64,000 bases of DNA, from contig NZ_QFGA01000003.1 of the NCBI RefSeq assembly GCF_004369205.1, positions 434,001-498,000 on the forward strand, read 5' to 3'. The position numbers and the translations under genes are program-made. Below, piece after piece: positions 50,991-59,162 of the stretch. Source of the stretch: Pelotomaculum schinkii (GTDB taxonomy: Bacteria; Bacillota; Desulfotomaculia; Desulfotomaculales; Pelotomaculaceae). The stretch's first letter is position 1. Each line of letters opens with the position of its first letter. The notes beneath the pieces were generated by a model. The model was not told the DNA's origin and did not search any database. It was given only the letters and a program-made list of their open reading frames with translations.

Positions 50991-53342
50991 TTAAGGAGGT
51001 TTGGCCGGGGAGACTGAGCTGCGAATTTCTTTAAGCTTACTCCTGTAGTCACGCAAGGTTTCCTGCACTTTTCGCAGTTTAACCTTCACGCTTCCCGAAG
51101 CGTTCCGTTCAAGGTAGGCTTTGGCCGCCCGAAGTGACGCCTCATCCAGAATTCCTAAAAGCGCGGCTATTTTATCCAGGTAAAAGTCTGTGGCCCGGTA
51201 TTTAAAGATGCCTTCCTCCAGCGCTTTTAATAAAGAGCCCATACTGTGGGCATCCTCCCCGGACAGTGCTTTGAGAGCCGATATCAGAAAAATATTGGGG
51301 GCGCCTGAGGCAGGAGCATACTTACCGTTAGGGGGGCCGAGGTTTCTTCGCATAAAATTGCAGACAGCTTCCCGTTCAGCCAAACCCAAGGCATCGGCAA
51401 AATTAATGATGAAGAAATATTTCCCCCTCTCGCGTGCTGTCAAGGTCTGAAAACTGGCGTCTGACTGTGGAAGGAACAGAGTCTGAAAGTTTTGCCGGTC
51501 CATCTGATTCAGTATATGCTTGCCGTTAAAAAAGACGAGGTACGCGTCACTTTGCCGGATCAGGCCGGAGGTCTTTGGGTAATGGTATTTTTGAATCCAG
51601 TCGAGACCCGGCGTGTCAAGGAAATCTGCAAGCCTCAAAAACTCCGAGGGGTGCTCAACCACCACCTGCTCAATACGAAAGGCGTTCTCCGGGCCCAAGA
51701 CCTTCCTGAACTGCTCCCGGCCGGATTGTTCGGAAAGATTGAACTCAGAAGACCAGGCGTCCTTAAAGGTGACCCTGACCTGGTCCAGGAAGGGGTTTCG
51801 CTTATTTGCCTTCTGGGAAATCAACCTGAATACGCCCGGTATCCTGCTGCTGTTGGCTGCCGTCCTGGCGAAAGCCCCGGCCGCAAAATGTGCTTTCACC
51901 CGCTGTATCCGCTTAAGGACCTCCTGCCTGTCAAGGAGCCGGAAGAAGCCTCCGTCGGCGCACTCGACTGAAGCTACAGCGTCGTTGCCGGGAGCAAGCC
52001 ATCTCTCCAGCGCCTGTAGCTGTTCCCTGTAGATCCCGACCTTCTCACCCACCTGTTCGCAAGTATTCAGGGTGATTTGCAGAGGAAAGTGGACGGTGGC
52101 TTTTTTTTCAGGGCCGTAAGTTATCCTGGTAACTGCTGTGGTTGTAGGCCCGTCGGCAGCGGGAAGGATGTCTTCCTTCAGCAGGGCGTTAAAAAAGGTT
52201 GTTTTCCCGGTGGAAAAACCGCCCCAGGCCGCCGCCGAAAAACGCTCCGACTGGATTTCACGGGCTATTATTTCAACCGCAGGCAGGTCTATTAACCCTT
52301 CAGTAGTTTTTTCAGCCAGTAAATCAGCAGTCAAGGCCAGCAGCCTTTTTTTGTTTTCCTTCATACTGGTTGTTTTGGGGCGGTAGATGTGTCCTTCGGG
52401 TCTTTTGTGCCCGGCGCCCAGGTTCGCGAGATTGGCGGTTCTCAAGGTATGCTCAAGCTCACCTGCAACTGCGGGGAGAGACTGCAGCAGTTTTCCGGTT
52501 TCAAGGATAACCCGTGAGGTTTCCTGAACTCTCCAGAATTCTGAGAGAAAAGCTGTCTCTTCCTTAATCCTGACGACTTTTGAAATACGCCCCGGCAGTT
52601 CATGATCCAGCTTCTTCAGGCGTCCGTATGCCCGCCGGCAGGTATCCCGGGCCAGCTCCACCTGTAAAAACAGGTTGACGGCCTCAACACTGGCGGGGTC
52701 ATGCGTGTTGATGGTGTAACATCTGACCGGGCTCAGAAAAATCTCCCGCAGTATGGTCCGGGTTGTCTCTAAAGACGAACCGTCGCATAAGCCGTGGTTG
52801 CAGTTCAACCAGAAGGAGAGCTTGTTTATGTCCTTCTTTTTCCAAATATCAGCCAGCTTGTACAAGAACAGGCGGTTAAAATCCTCCATACCGCGCTGGT
52901 GAAAAAGGTAGATAACCTGGTCGGCCTCTATCGCCGCCTGTTCAGCGAGAAGCCCGGCGTCACGTGCTCCGTCAATGCCGGGAGTATCAAGCAGACGGCA
53001 TTTTTTTAAAAGCGGAGAGATATGCTCTATGGAAACCCTGCCTGCGGGAGTTTTTAACCCGCTCCCCAGGAAAGAGCGAAGCTGGTCCATATTTTGAAAA
53101 GGCAAGTTTTGCTTGACCCCGGTATAACTTGCCCTAAAGATATGACCGTAGTCAAAGGCTACCAGACAATTGGTGGTCGGGACAACTCCCACCGGGCTGA
53201 CCTCCGCTCCCAGCAGGCCGTTAACAAGGGTGGATTTGCCGGAATTGAATGACCCGAGGACTGCGACGCAAGGCTTTGCAGTCTGGTCCAGCAGCTCATA
53301 TATATCCTCCACCCCCTGGATAAACCGGTTCACCTGACCCAT
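50991..53342 (-). CDS. Tandem-GTPase dynamin-like protein
   Basis: A 783-residue bacterial dynamin-like protein with two GTPase domains in one chain. Unit 1: P-loop LGSFNSGKSTLVNGLLG (Lys36), G2 Thr in VGVVPTTNCLVAF, G3 RLLDTPGIDGARD (Asp119). Unit 2: P-loop WGGFSTGKTTFFNALL (Lys380), G2 in DGPTTTAVTRITYG, G3 ADFLDTPGLDWIQKYH, and a likely G4 in FFIINFADALG. Helical stalk-like regions follow each. The layout is like the fused two-headed B. subtilis DynA but shorter, with no obvious membrane helix. Family members remodel or fuse membranes, often under envelope stress or phage attack. ATG 53342 follows GGGGAGGTTGG. Three small helical genes lie downstream on the same strand, and a regulator diverges upstream. 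Confidence 0.82.
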   Translation of the reverse strand: MGQVNRFIQGVEDIYELLDQTAKPCVAVLGSFNSGKSTLVNGLLGAEVSPVGVVPTTNCLVAFDYGHIFRASYTGVKQNLPFQNMDQLRSFLGSGLKTPAGRVSIEHISPLLKKCRLLDTPGIDGARDAGLLAEQAAIEADQVIYLFHQRGMEDFNRLFLYKLADIWKKKDINKLSFWLNCNHGLCDGSSLETTRTILREIFLSPVRCYTINTHDPASVEAVNLFLQVELARDTCRRAYGRLKKLDHELPGRISKVVRIKEETAFLSEFWRVQETSRVILETGKLLQSLPAVAGELEHTLRTANLANLGAGHKRPEGHIYRPKTTSMKENKKRLLALTADLLAEKTTEGLIDLPAVEIIAREIQSERFSAAAWGGFSTGKTTFFNALLKEDILPAADGPTTTAVTRITYGPEKKATVHFPLQITLNTCEQVGEKVGIYREQLQALERWLAPGNDAVASVECADGGFFRLLDRQEVLKRIQRVKAHFAAGAFARTAANSSRIPGVFRLISQKANKRNPFLDQVRVTFKDAWSSEFNLSEQSGREQFRKVLGPENAFRIEQVVVEHPSEFLRLADFLDTPGLDWIQKYHYPKTSGLIRQSDAYLVFFNGKHILNQMDRQNFQTLFLPQSDASFQTLTARERGKYFFIINFADALGLAEREAVCNFMRRNLGPPNGKYAPASGAPNIFLISALKALSGEDAHSMGSLLKALEEGIFKYRATDFYLDKIAALLGILDEASLRAAKAYLERNASGSVKVKLRKVQETLRDYRSKLKEIRSSVSPAKPP

Positions 53343-53506
53343 GAACGACCAACCTCCCCTGTCAAAGCCAGGTATTTATTGCTTATGTTTCTATATATTA
53401 ACGTTGCAGGGCTTTTATGCCCGGCATAATTACTTATAATTACGCTCTTGCGAGTGATAAAATAAACGTAGCAGGGGTTGTCAAAGAAAAAAGGGGTATG
53501 ACTATA

Positions 53507-54361
53507 ATGGAGCCTGGCTCAGAAAATTATTTAACTACAGCGCAGGCGGCTGATCTCCTAAACATAACGCCAGCTGCGGTGCGCCGTCTGGTCCGCGAGG
53601 GGCTTCTCGAAGTCAAACATACGAAGCGCTATAAGTTTGGGGTGGACCAGTCTTTCGACCGCGCAGCGGTGGAAAAGCTGCTGCCCAGGCTCCCTGAATT
53701 TAAGAGAAAGTGGCATGCTGAGGAGGACTTTCGCCTGGGCGCCAAAAAGGCTGCCTTCAAACGCCTGGAAGACCAGAAAAAAACCCGCGCCTACCAGGGT
53801 TTCAAGGAACGTTTTTTGCTTTCACTGGAAGACTACCCGGAAAGAGTGGCTTTGCTGCTCAGGACCTCGTTCTTTTTGTACCACCTGAACCACTATGCCA
53901 AGGGTGGAGAAGAATACCTGTATGACTTAAAAGAAGAGACCCTGAAGAAGATGAGCGAGAAATTCACCTCCCTGGAGGGTCTGGAGGTTATCCTGGTGGA
54001 GGGCGGGGAAAAAATATATTTATGTGAAACGTGCCGGTTGAAGGCCCGGTCTATGGGGCTGGACTATGTCAAGTATAAAAGTGTGCAGGGCGGGTGCCCC
54101 CGTTGCAGAAAAGAAAGCGATTATTACAGCCTGTTTGAGTTCAGGGTAAAGTACGGAGACCATTTTTTCTGTTTTCACACGCCATATCAGGTTGCCAAGA
54201 GCTGGTTGAAAAATCCTCTTGAACTGCCGTGTAAGACGCATGTGCCCGGCAGAGAGGAAGCCCGTGCTTTTGGTCGCCCCATCACTGAGGCCGAAGCTCT
54301 GGCGGTAAGTCTGGAGGAGGTCATCAGGGAGTTGGAAGTATTCACGGGAGAGCCTGTATAA
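53507..54361 (+). CDS. HTH (MerR/excisionase-like) and zinc-ribbon protein, divergent from the dynamin gene
   Basis: A 284-residue protein with an N-terminal helix-turn-helix of the excisionase/MerR kind (YLTTAQAADLLNITPAAVRR, LVREGLLEVKH) over residues 7-45. A basic helical middle part follows (AKKAAFKRLEDQKKTRAYQG), and a zinc-ribbon-like part with two Cys pairs (LCETCRLKARS and GGCPRCRKESDYYSL). The start is ATG 53507, ten bases after AAAGGGG; in-frame ATG 53498 is too close to that box. It is transcribed away from the dynamin operon, with about 160 bases between the starts, a layout typical of a local regulator. Direct regulation is inferred, not seen. Confidence 0.7.
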   Translation: MEPGSENYLTTAQAADLLNITPAAVRRLVREGLLEVKHTKRYKFGVDQSFDRAAVEKLLPRLPEFKRKWHAEEDFRLGAKKAAFKRLEDQKKTRAYQGFKERFLLSLEDYPERVALLLRTSFFLYHLNHYAKGGEEYLYDLKEETLKKMSEKFTSLEGLEVILVEGGEKIYLCETCRLKARSMGLDYVKYKSVQGGCPRCRKESDYYSLFEFRVKYGDHFFCFHTPYQVAKSWLKNPLELPCKTHVPGREEARAFGRPITEAEALAVSLEEVIRELEVFTGEPV

Positions 54362-54566
54362 ATCATATCACATCAACAGGCTGAACAACTTTTGGGATAG
54401 TGCAGCCCCGGCCATCAGCCTGACCGAACGACTTTATTTTGAGGTAGTGGTAATCAACCCCAACCGGCACGTTTGCAAACGTTACCGGCAAATTTTGGGG
54501 GAAAGTTGCAAAATCCCCTGTACTGATTTCACCAGTGATATCTTTCAAGAATATTTAGCAACGTAA
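54309..54566 (+). pseudogene. Open frame without start codon: possible gene fragment
   Basis: From a TAA at 54306 to a TAA at 54564 this frame is open, but no ATG, GTG or TTG occurs before the last third; CTG 54354 is the only early candidate. The translation looks protein-like: INRLNNFWDSAAPAISLTER, LYFEVVVINPNRHVCKRYRQ, CKIPCTDFTSDIFQEYLAT. It may be a C-terminal fragment of a lost gene, or a part of the preceding HTH/zinc-ribbon gene separated by a frameshift near its stop at 54361. A 61-codon minus-strand frame over the same bases is less convincing. Confidence 0.42.
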
Positions 54567-54713
54567 CCCATTAGTTGAGTCTGAACCAGGGGTCAGCTTT
54601 CAATTGAATTAAATTTTTTCAAACTGCATGGATACAGCTTCACCCATTTTTTTGCCAGGGTTGAAAAATACTTATCTATCCTGTGTTCATAAGATGAAAC
54701 ATCATTCTCTGTA
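54567..54713. other. Short intergenic region before the polyprenyl synthase stop
   Basis: No gene, hairpin or repeat that I can support. It is A/T-rich and lies between the gene fragment and the 3' end of the minus-strand polyprenyl synthase gene. Confidence 0.4.
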
Positions 54714-55730
54714 TTAGTATTTTCTTATTACCACATAATCTGCCGCAAGGCTTAAGTTTAATCTGGTAGGTCTGTCAGGGAGCTCTTTTAATGCCTGCTT
54801 GGCCTTATGGATATATTTCTCAACAAGTTCGAGAGATTGCTCGATAGCCCCACTGCTGGTAATTATGCTGATAGCTTCCTGTAACTCGCCATCGTCTTTT
54901 TCAGGTTTTGCCACCAGTTCTTTAAGCCGCTCTCTTTGTCTGGATGTATCCAGGGCATAAATTACCGGCAGAGTGATAATTCCCTGTCGCAAGTCACTGC
55001 CGATAGGCTTGCCCATCTCACGCTGGTCGGCAACCATATCCAGGATGTCATCGGTAATCTGAAAAGCCATGCCCACTGCGTGACCGTACCGGTATAGCGG
55101 CAAGTAAATGCTTTTAGACGCACCGCAGGCTACTGCACCCAGCTGCGTGCTCGCTGCAATCAGCATGGCGGTCTTTCGTTTAATCCGGTATAGGTAGTTC
55201 CTCAGATTCTGTTTGACATCAAAGGATGCGGCTATCTGTTGGATTTCACCCTCACACATGTTGACGCTGGTATCAGCCAGGACTTTAGAAATAAGTGGGG
55301 TATATTCATAACGGGCTATCAACATGAGGGATTTAGCAAAAAGATAGGAGCCAATGTGGGTGGCGATACTGTTTCCCCACATGGCCTTGACAGTGGGCTT
55401 ACCCCTGCGGGTTAGCGAAGCATCAACGACATCATCATGTACCAGTGTAGCCATGTGGATCAGTTCCAAAGCAGCAGCCAGCGGCAGGATCCTCTGCAGG
55501 TCGAAGTTATAGAATTTTGCGCCAAGGAGGCAGAGCGCAGGTCTCAGTCTCTTGCCACCCGCATTAAGGAGATGCGTAGAGGTCTCGGTTAGAAGCGGGT
55601 TTGGCGTTTTCACCACATCACTTAACTCTTTTTCCACCATCTGCAGTTCTTTTGCGATGTCTTTGAAAAACTCTAATATCTTTACCGCTTCCTTTACCTG
55701 AAATAAACAAAGAAAATATTTAGTATCCAT
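54714..55730 (-). CDS. Polyprenyl (heptaprenyl-type) diphosphate synthase
   Basis: Trans-prenyltransferase making the side chain of menaquinone or a related isoprenoid from IPP and a short allylic primer. Both Asp-rich motifs are intact: LVHDDVVDASLTRRG (first) and ITDDILDMVADQREMGKPIG (second). Further landmarks are GGKRLRPALCLLGA and KRKTAMLIAASTQLGA. The start is uncertain. ATG 55730 gives 338 residues but lacks a clear box, while the AAAGGAAG near 55690 would suit a start around the LEFFKDIAKEL segment, which has no standard codon. Its position behind tatC and the hydrogenase genes fits a role in supplying quinone for respiration, an inference. Confidence 0.83.
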   Translation of the reverse strand: MDTKYFLCLFQVKEAVKILEFFKDIAKELQMVEKELSDVVKTPNPLLTETSTHLLNAGGKRLRPALCLLGAKFYNFDLQRILPLAAALELIHMATLVHDDVVDASLTRRGKPTVKAMWGNSIATHIGSYLFAKSLMLIARYEYTPLISKVLADTSVNMCEGEIQQIAASFDVKQNLRNYLYRIKRKTAMLIAASTQLGAVACGASKSIYLPLYRYGHAVGMAFQITDDILDMVADQREMGKPIGSDLRQGIITLPVIYALDTSRQRERLKELVAKPEKDDGELQEAISIITSSGAIEQSLELVEKYIHKAKQALKELPDRPTRLNLSLAADYVVIRKY

Positions 55731-55859
55731 TGTAGTACGCACGTAAAAAAAGACTACCGACAGCCACATTGTCGGCAGTATGATGCCATTTTTGGTACTG
55801 ATGTTGTAATAAGCCATTATAATTCTAGAGCAGTCCATGTTTTTCACGGATGGGCATGA

Positions 55860-56645
55860 CTATTTAACTGTGGCTGCTGATTGTACTTCAGTCATGTCGA
55901 CCAGGCGCTCACGCTCTTTTTTGCGGGCAAGCTTGCGTTCAACGATGCGTACTACCAGCGCGCTTAGTTCAAAAAGCAAATACATGGGACCGCTGATGAT
56001 AAGGCAGGTAACTACATCCGGCGTGGGGGTGATTATGGCCGCCAGGGCTACAACAGCCAACATGGCGTAACGGCGGTTTCTAGCAAAAAAGGCATGTGTC
56101 ACAAGTTCCATTTTGGCCAGGAAAAAGCTTATTAAAGGAAATTCGAACACTATACCAAAAGGAAGGAGAAAGGAAATCGTGAAAGAAATATACTTGTCGA
56201 TTGTAAGTAATGGTGTTAGTGTTGGTCCGGCAAATTGGAGTAAAAACATTACACCCATTCGATAGACACAAAAAAAACCGAAAGCAATACCGCCTAAAAA
56301 ACTGACAAAGGATATCAAAACAAAAATAGAAAAGTAGATCCTTTCATTTTTTTTTAAGGCAGGAACAATAAAACCCCATACCTGCCATAAAATTACCGGC
56401 AGCGCCGCCAGGAAACCGGCAAAGAAAGATATCTTGATTTTAACAAAGATCGCCTCTGTGATACCGGTGAAAAATATCTTCTGCCCCAGCTTGGTAATTG
56501 GTTCCAGCATTGATGCCAAGATCCTATCGCTGAAAAAATACGCTCCCACAGCAAATATGGCAGTGGTAATAATTGAAACAATTAAAACATGACGCAGTTC
56601 TTCTAGGTGCTCAATAATGTTCATTTCTCCGTTAGTTTTAGCCAT
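55860..56645 (-). CDS. tatC: Twin-arginine translocase subunit TatC
   Basis: Membrane core of the Tat translocase; recognises twin-arginine signal peptides. The N-terminal signature MNIIEHLEELRHVLIVSIIT and about six helices are clear, with VLISFVSFLGGIAFGFFCVY and ITPTPDVVTCLIISGPMYLL as typical stretches. Length is 261 residues, with a basic C-terminal tail (RIVERKLARKKERERLVDM). It lies 43 bases downstream of tatA and behind the hydrogenase genes, whose small subunit carries a Tat signal. Confidence 0.94.
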   Translation of the reverse strand: MAKTNGEMNIIEHLEELRHVLIVSIITTAIFAVGAYFFSDRILASMLEPITKLGQKIFFTGITEAIFVKIKISFFAGFLAALPVILWQVWGFIVPALKKNERIYFSIFVLISFVSFLGGIAFGFFCVYRMGVMFLLQFAGPTLTPLLTIDKYISFTISFLLPFGIVFEFPLISFFLAKMELVTHAFFARNRRYAMLAVVALAAIITPTPDVVTCLIISGPMYLLFELSALVVRIVERKLARKKERERLVDMTEVQSAATVK

Positions 56646-56688
56646 CGTTTTCCCCCACTATTATTACAGGCAGTTGGGAATAGGGGCT

Positions 56689-56901
56689 TTAATTCTTGGC
56701 TGCCTTAATCAACTGCATTTGGTTATCTTTTTTCTCATCTGCAACCGCTTCCACCTCGTTCATTATTTCGGAGGAAGAACGACGAAACTCTCTGATTGTT
56801 TTACCAACCGCCTTGCCAAGTTCCGGTAATTTGCCGGGTCCAAAGATAATTAAAGCCAGTGTCAAAACAAGGATTAATTCAGGTACGCCAATGTGCGGCA
56901 T
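56689..56901 (-). CDS. tatA: Twin-arginine translocase subunit TatA
   Basis: Pore-forming component of the Tat system. The start is ATG 56901 (MPHIGVPELILVLTLALIIF), eight bases after AAGGTG. The short N-terminal membrane helix is followed by the FGPGKLPELGKAVGKTIREF hallmark and an amphipathic helix, then an acidic tail. At 70 residues it is a normal TatA/TatE-like protein; no separate TatB is seen, as usual in Firmicutes. Confidence 0.93.
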   Translation of the reverse strand: MPHIGVPELILVLTLALIIFGPGKLPELGKAVGKTIREFRRSSSEIMNEVEAVADEKKDNQMQLIKAAKN

Positions 56902-57108
56902 AATGTTACACACCTTTCAAATTTTAATTTTTAAACACAAGGAATCAAAGTTGGCACAAAAAATCCTCTCAACCAACTGACGATGATATGACTATATTTA
57001 GGGCGATGAAAGTCATCTATCACCTCCTCTTGTTAACTGCTTTACAAAACCGGAGCCTATTCGTGCATAATAGGTCTCCGGTATTGTATTTTGGTGATGA
57101 TTATTCTG

Positions 57109-58278
57109 TTAAGCAGGGAAGTGGGTACCATAGGTAGCTGTACTGTTACTGTGTGCATGCCCTTCCTTGGGCAGAATTGCGAAGTTTTCCACAATAAACA
57201 GGTAAGCCAACGCCAGGAAGCTCCACATGCCGAGGGTAATCAGAAATTCCCAGGCGCTGGGGAAGTAGCTGCCGCCCACGCTCCTGGCCATTCCGGTGAA
57301 GACCACATTCATGCGGTTGAATACAACTCCTACCACCACCAGGACGGAGGCGGTTACAACCCCCCAAAGCTTGTTGCGGATGGAGGGGATGGCGTACATG
57401 AAAATCGGCAACAGGACAAAGACAATCATCTCGATCAAGAACATGTTGCTCTCGTGCGAACCGTTGAAAGCCATCCCGAAAACGCCCCGATAGTTGAGAT
57501 CAATCATCTTGATGATAAAGTAAATGATCATCATCCAGGTGGTTATTCTGGTCATGCTTTGAAATACAGGCAGCTCCGGATCTCGTCCATAAGCTCTTGA
57601 CGCTATGGTCCCTTCGATGGTAACCATGGCCGGCCCCAGGAAGAAGGCGGACCAAACGAAGAAGAACGGGAGCAACATGGACCACCACAGGGGATAGAGT
57701 TTATCAACAGCAACGATAAAGAGTGAGCCCAGCGACGATTGGTGCAGGGTGGGCAGGACGATGCCCAGGATCAATAATGGTGTTATCATGTACCCCAGAA
57801 TCTTTTTCAATGACGGGCACTTAACCTTCTCGAAGAAGATGTCTCCAAATTCCAGGACCTGGATTGTTGTATAAATAGAAATGCACCAGAACACTTCAAA
57901 CAATACCGAGTGGAAACCCCAATAGAAGAATGGCCTCCAGAAGTTAAACCATCTCCCGATATCCAACAAGAGGCTGGCCAGGGATATAATGTAGCCAAGC
58001 AAGGAAGTTAACAGTGCGGCGCGGGCGATGGGGAGGTATTTGTCCCGGTGCAGGACGTGGACTACCAGCGCAGTACTGAAGCCGCCGCCTGCCAGGGCGA
58101 TGCCGCACAAGAGGTCAAAGCCAATCCACAGGCCCCAGGGCCACTGGTCGTTTAAGTTGGTTACAGCTCCCAGGCCGTAGATGAAGCGGTACAGGGAAGC
58201 AGCAGCCGCAATCAGCACAGATATGATTAACAGTATTCTGAACCAGGTAATTCTAAAGCTCCAATTTCTTCCGTACAT
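57109..58278 (-). CDS. hybB: NrfD/HybB-like membrane subunit of the [NiFe] hydrogenase
   Basis: Polytopic membrane protein of the NrfD/PsrC superfamily that passes electrons between the ferredoxin subunit and the quinone pool. Ten or so helices are visible in 389 residues. Features include WPWGLWIGFDLLCGIALAGG near the N-terminus, a conserved stretch around PFFYWGFHSVLFEVFWCISI, and SAFFLGPAMVTIEGTIASRA. The length and the order small, large, ferredoxin, membrane subunit match a Hyb-type (hydrogenase-2-like) complex. It is the last of the four hydrogenase genes, 27 bases after the ferredoxin gene; tatA follows about 200 bases later. Confidence 0.83.
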   Translation of the reverse strand: MYGRNWSFRITWFRILLIISVLIAAAASLYRFIYGLGAVTNLNDQWPWGLWIGFDLLCGIALAGGGFSTALVVHVLHRDKYLPIARAALLTSLLGYIISLASLLLDIGRWFNFWRPFFYWGFHSVLFEVFWCISIYTTIQVLEFGDIFFEKVKCPSLKKILGYMITPLLILGIVLPTLHQSSLGSLFIVAVDKLYPLWWSMLLPFFFVWSAFFLGPAMVTIEGTIASRAYGRDPELPVFQSMTRITTWMMIIYFIIKMIDLNYRGVFGMAFNGSHESNMFLIEMIVFVLLPIFMYAIPSIRNKLWGVVTASVLVVVGVVFNRMNVVFTGMARSVGGSYFPSAWEFLITLGMWSFLALAYLFIVENFAILPKEGHAHSNSTATYGTHFPA

Positions 58279-58305
58279 ATTCTCACCACCACTATAAACA
58301 AAGAT

Positions 58306-59121
58306 TTATTCCTTGGGATCGACGGGAGCGTACATTTCGGCTTCATTATGTCCTTCCTCTTTAGGTTTTGTAAAGAATCTCATTGCTGTAAGCATGGCCC
58401 CCCAACCGGCAAAGATGTAGGGAGTCCACTTGAGCGCCTGCCAGGTATAAGATGGTATTGATTTTTCCGAAACACTGGTTTTGAAGCCGAGCTGTTCAAA
58501 GGGGACATCAGAAATGTACATCCAGGATGTGCCGCCATACTCTTTTTCCCCGTATATGTGTTTGACGTAGTTTGAGTTGCTGTTAATCCTCTGCCTGGCT
58601 TCGGCAAGAAGCGTCTGTCTGTCGCCGTATTTCAACGCGCCGGTAGGGCAGGCGGTGATACACGCGGGCCGTTCGTTCTCCAGCAGACGGTCGTAGCAAA
58701 AACGGCATTTTTGGACGTACGGGAATGTTTTTTCGTACTGAAACTTAGGTACGTTGAAGGGACACGCAATCATGCAGTAGCGGCAACCCACGCAGTAATC
58801 CTTGTTCAACTCTGTGGGTTTGTAGATGACCGGGCCTTCTTCTGTTTTAAGAAAGGAATGGGTAAAGCAGGCGGACTCGCAGGCAGGCTCATTGCAGTGC
58901 ATGCACTGCCTTTTGACAAACCTCCACCTGCGCTCATTGCCCTCCCCGGCCAGATAGCAGCTGACCCTGGTCCAGGTATCCGCGTCCAGTTCTACCGGGA
59001 CGTCCCATTGGTTTGTATTTTGAGACGTTTTGACGGGCAGGTCATTCCAAGTCCTGCAGGCTGTCTGACAGCTCCGGCAGCCGATGCATTTGCTGATGTC
59101 TACCAAAACGCCATTGGACAT
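58306..59121 (-). CDS. hybA: HybA-like four-cluster ferredoxin subunit
   Basis: Electron-transfer subunit with four 4Fe-4S motifs: CIGCRSCQTACR (12-23), CMHCNEPACESACF, CVGCRYCMIACPF and a CRFCY ... CITACPTGAL pair, 16 cysteines in all. The C-terminal region (WTPYIFAGWGAMLTAMRFFT) can form one membrane helix. There is no N-terminal Tat or Sec signal, unlike E. coli HybA, so export must rely on the partner small subunit or the protein faces the cytoplasm. Length is 271 residues. The gene lies 41 bases after the large-subunit gene. Confidence 0.85.
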   Translation of the reverse strand: MSNGVLVDISKCIGCRSCQTACRTWNDLPVKTSQNTNQWDVPVELDADTWTRVSCYLAGEGNERRWRFVKRQCMHCNEPACESACFTHSFLKTEEGPVIYKPTELNKDYCVGCRYCMIACPFNVPKFQYEKTFPYVQKCRFCYDRLLENERPACITACPTGALKYGDRQTLLAEARQRINSNSNYVKHIYGEKEYGGTSWMYISDVPFEQLGFKTSVSEKSIPSYTWQALKWTPYIFAGWGAMLTAMRFFTKPKEEGHNEAEMYAPVDPKE

Positions 59122-59162
59122 CTTTGCACCTCCTATTTCCGCTTGGATTTAATTTACTTTGA

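Noticed and set aside
50102-53342. Considered whether the dynamin cluster is a known phage-defence system such as one with toxin or nuclease partners.
   Set aside because: No nuclease, TIR, protease or toxin motif was found in the three small proteins, so defence is left as only one possibility.
54363-54548. A 61-codon minus-strand frame (ends in VVQPVDVI).
   Set aside because: The plus-strand frame over the same bases is longer and more protein-like, and this one has no ribosome binding site; it is kept only as an alternative.
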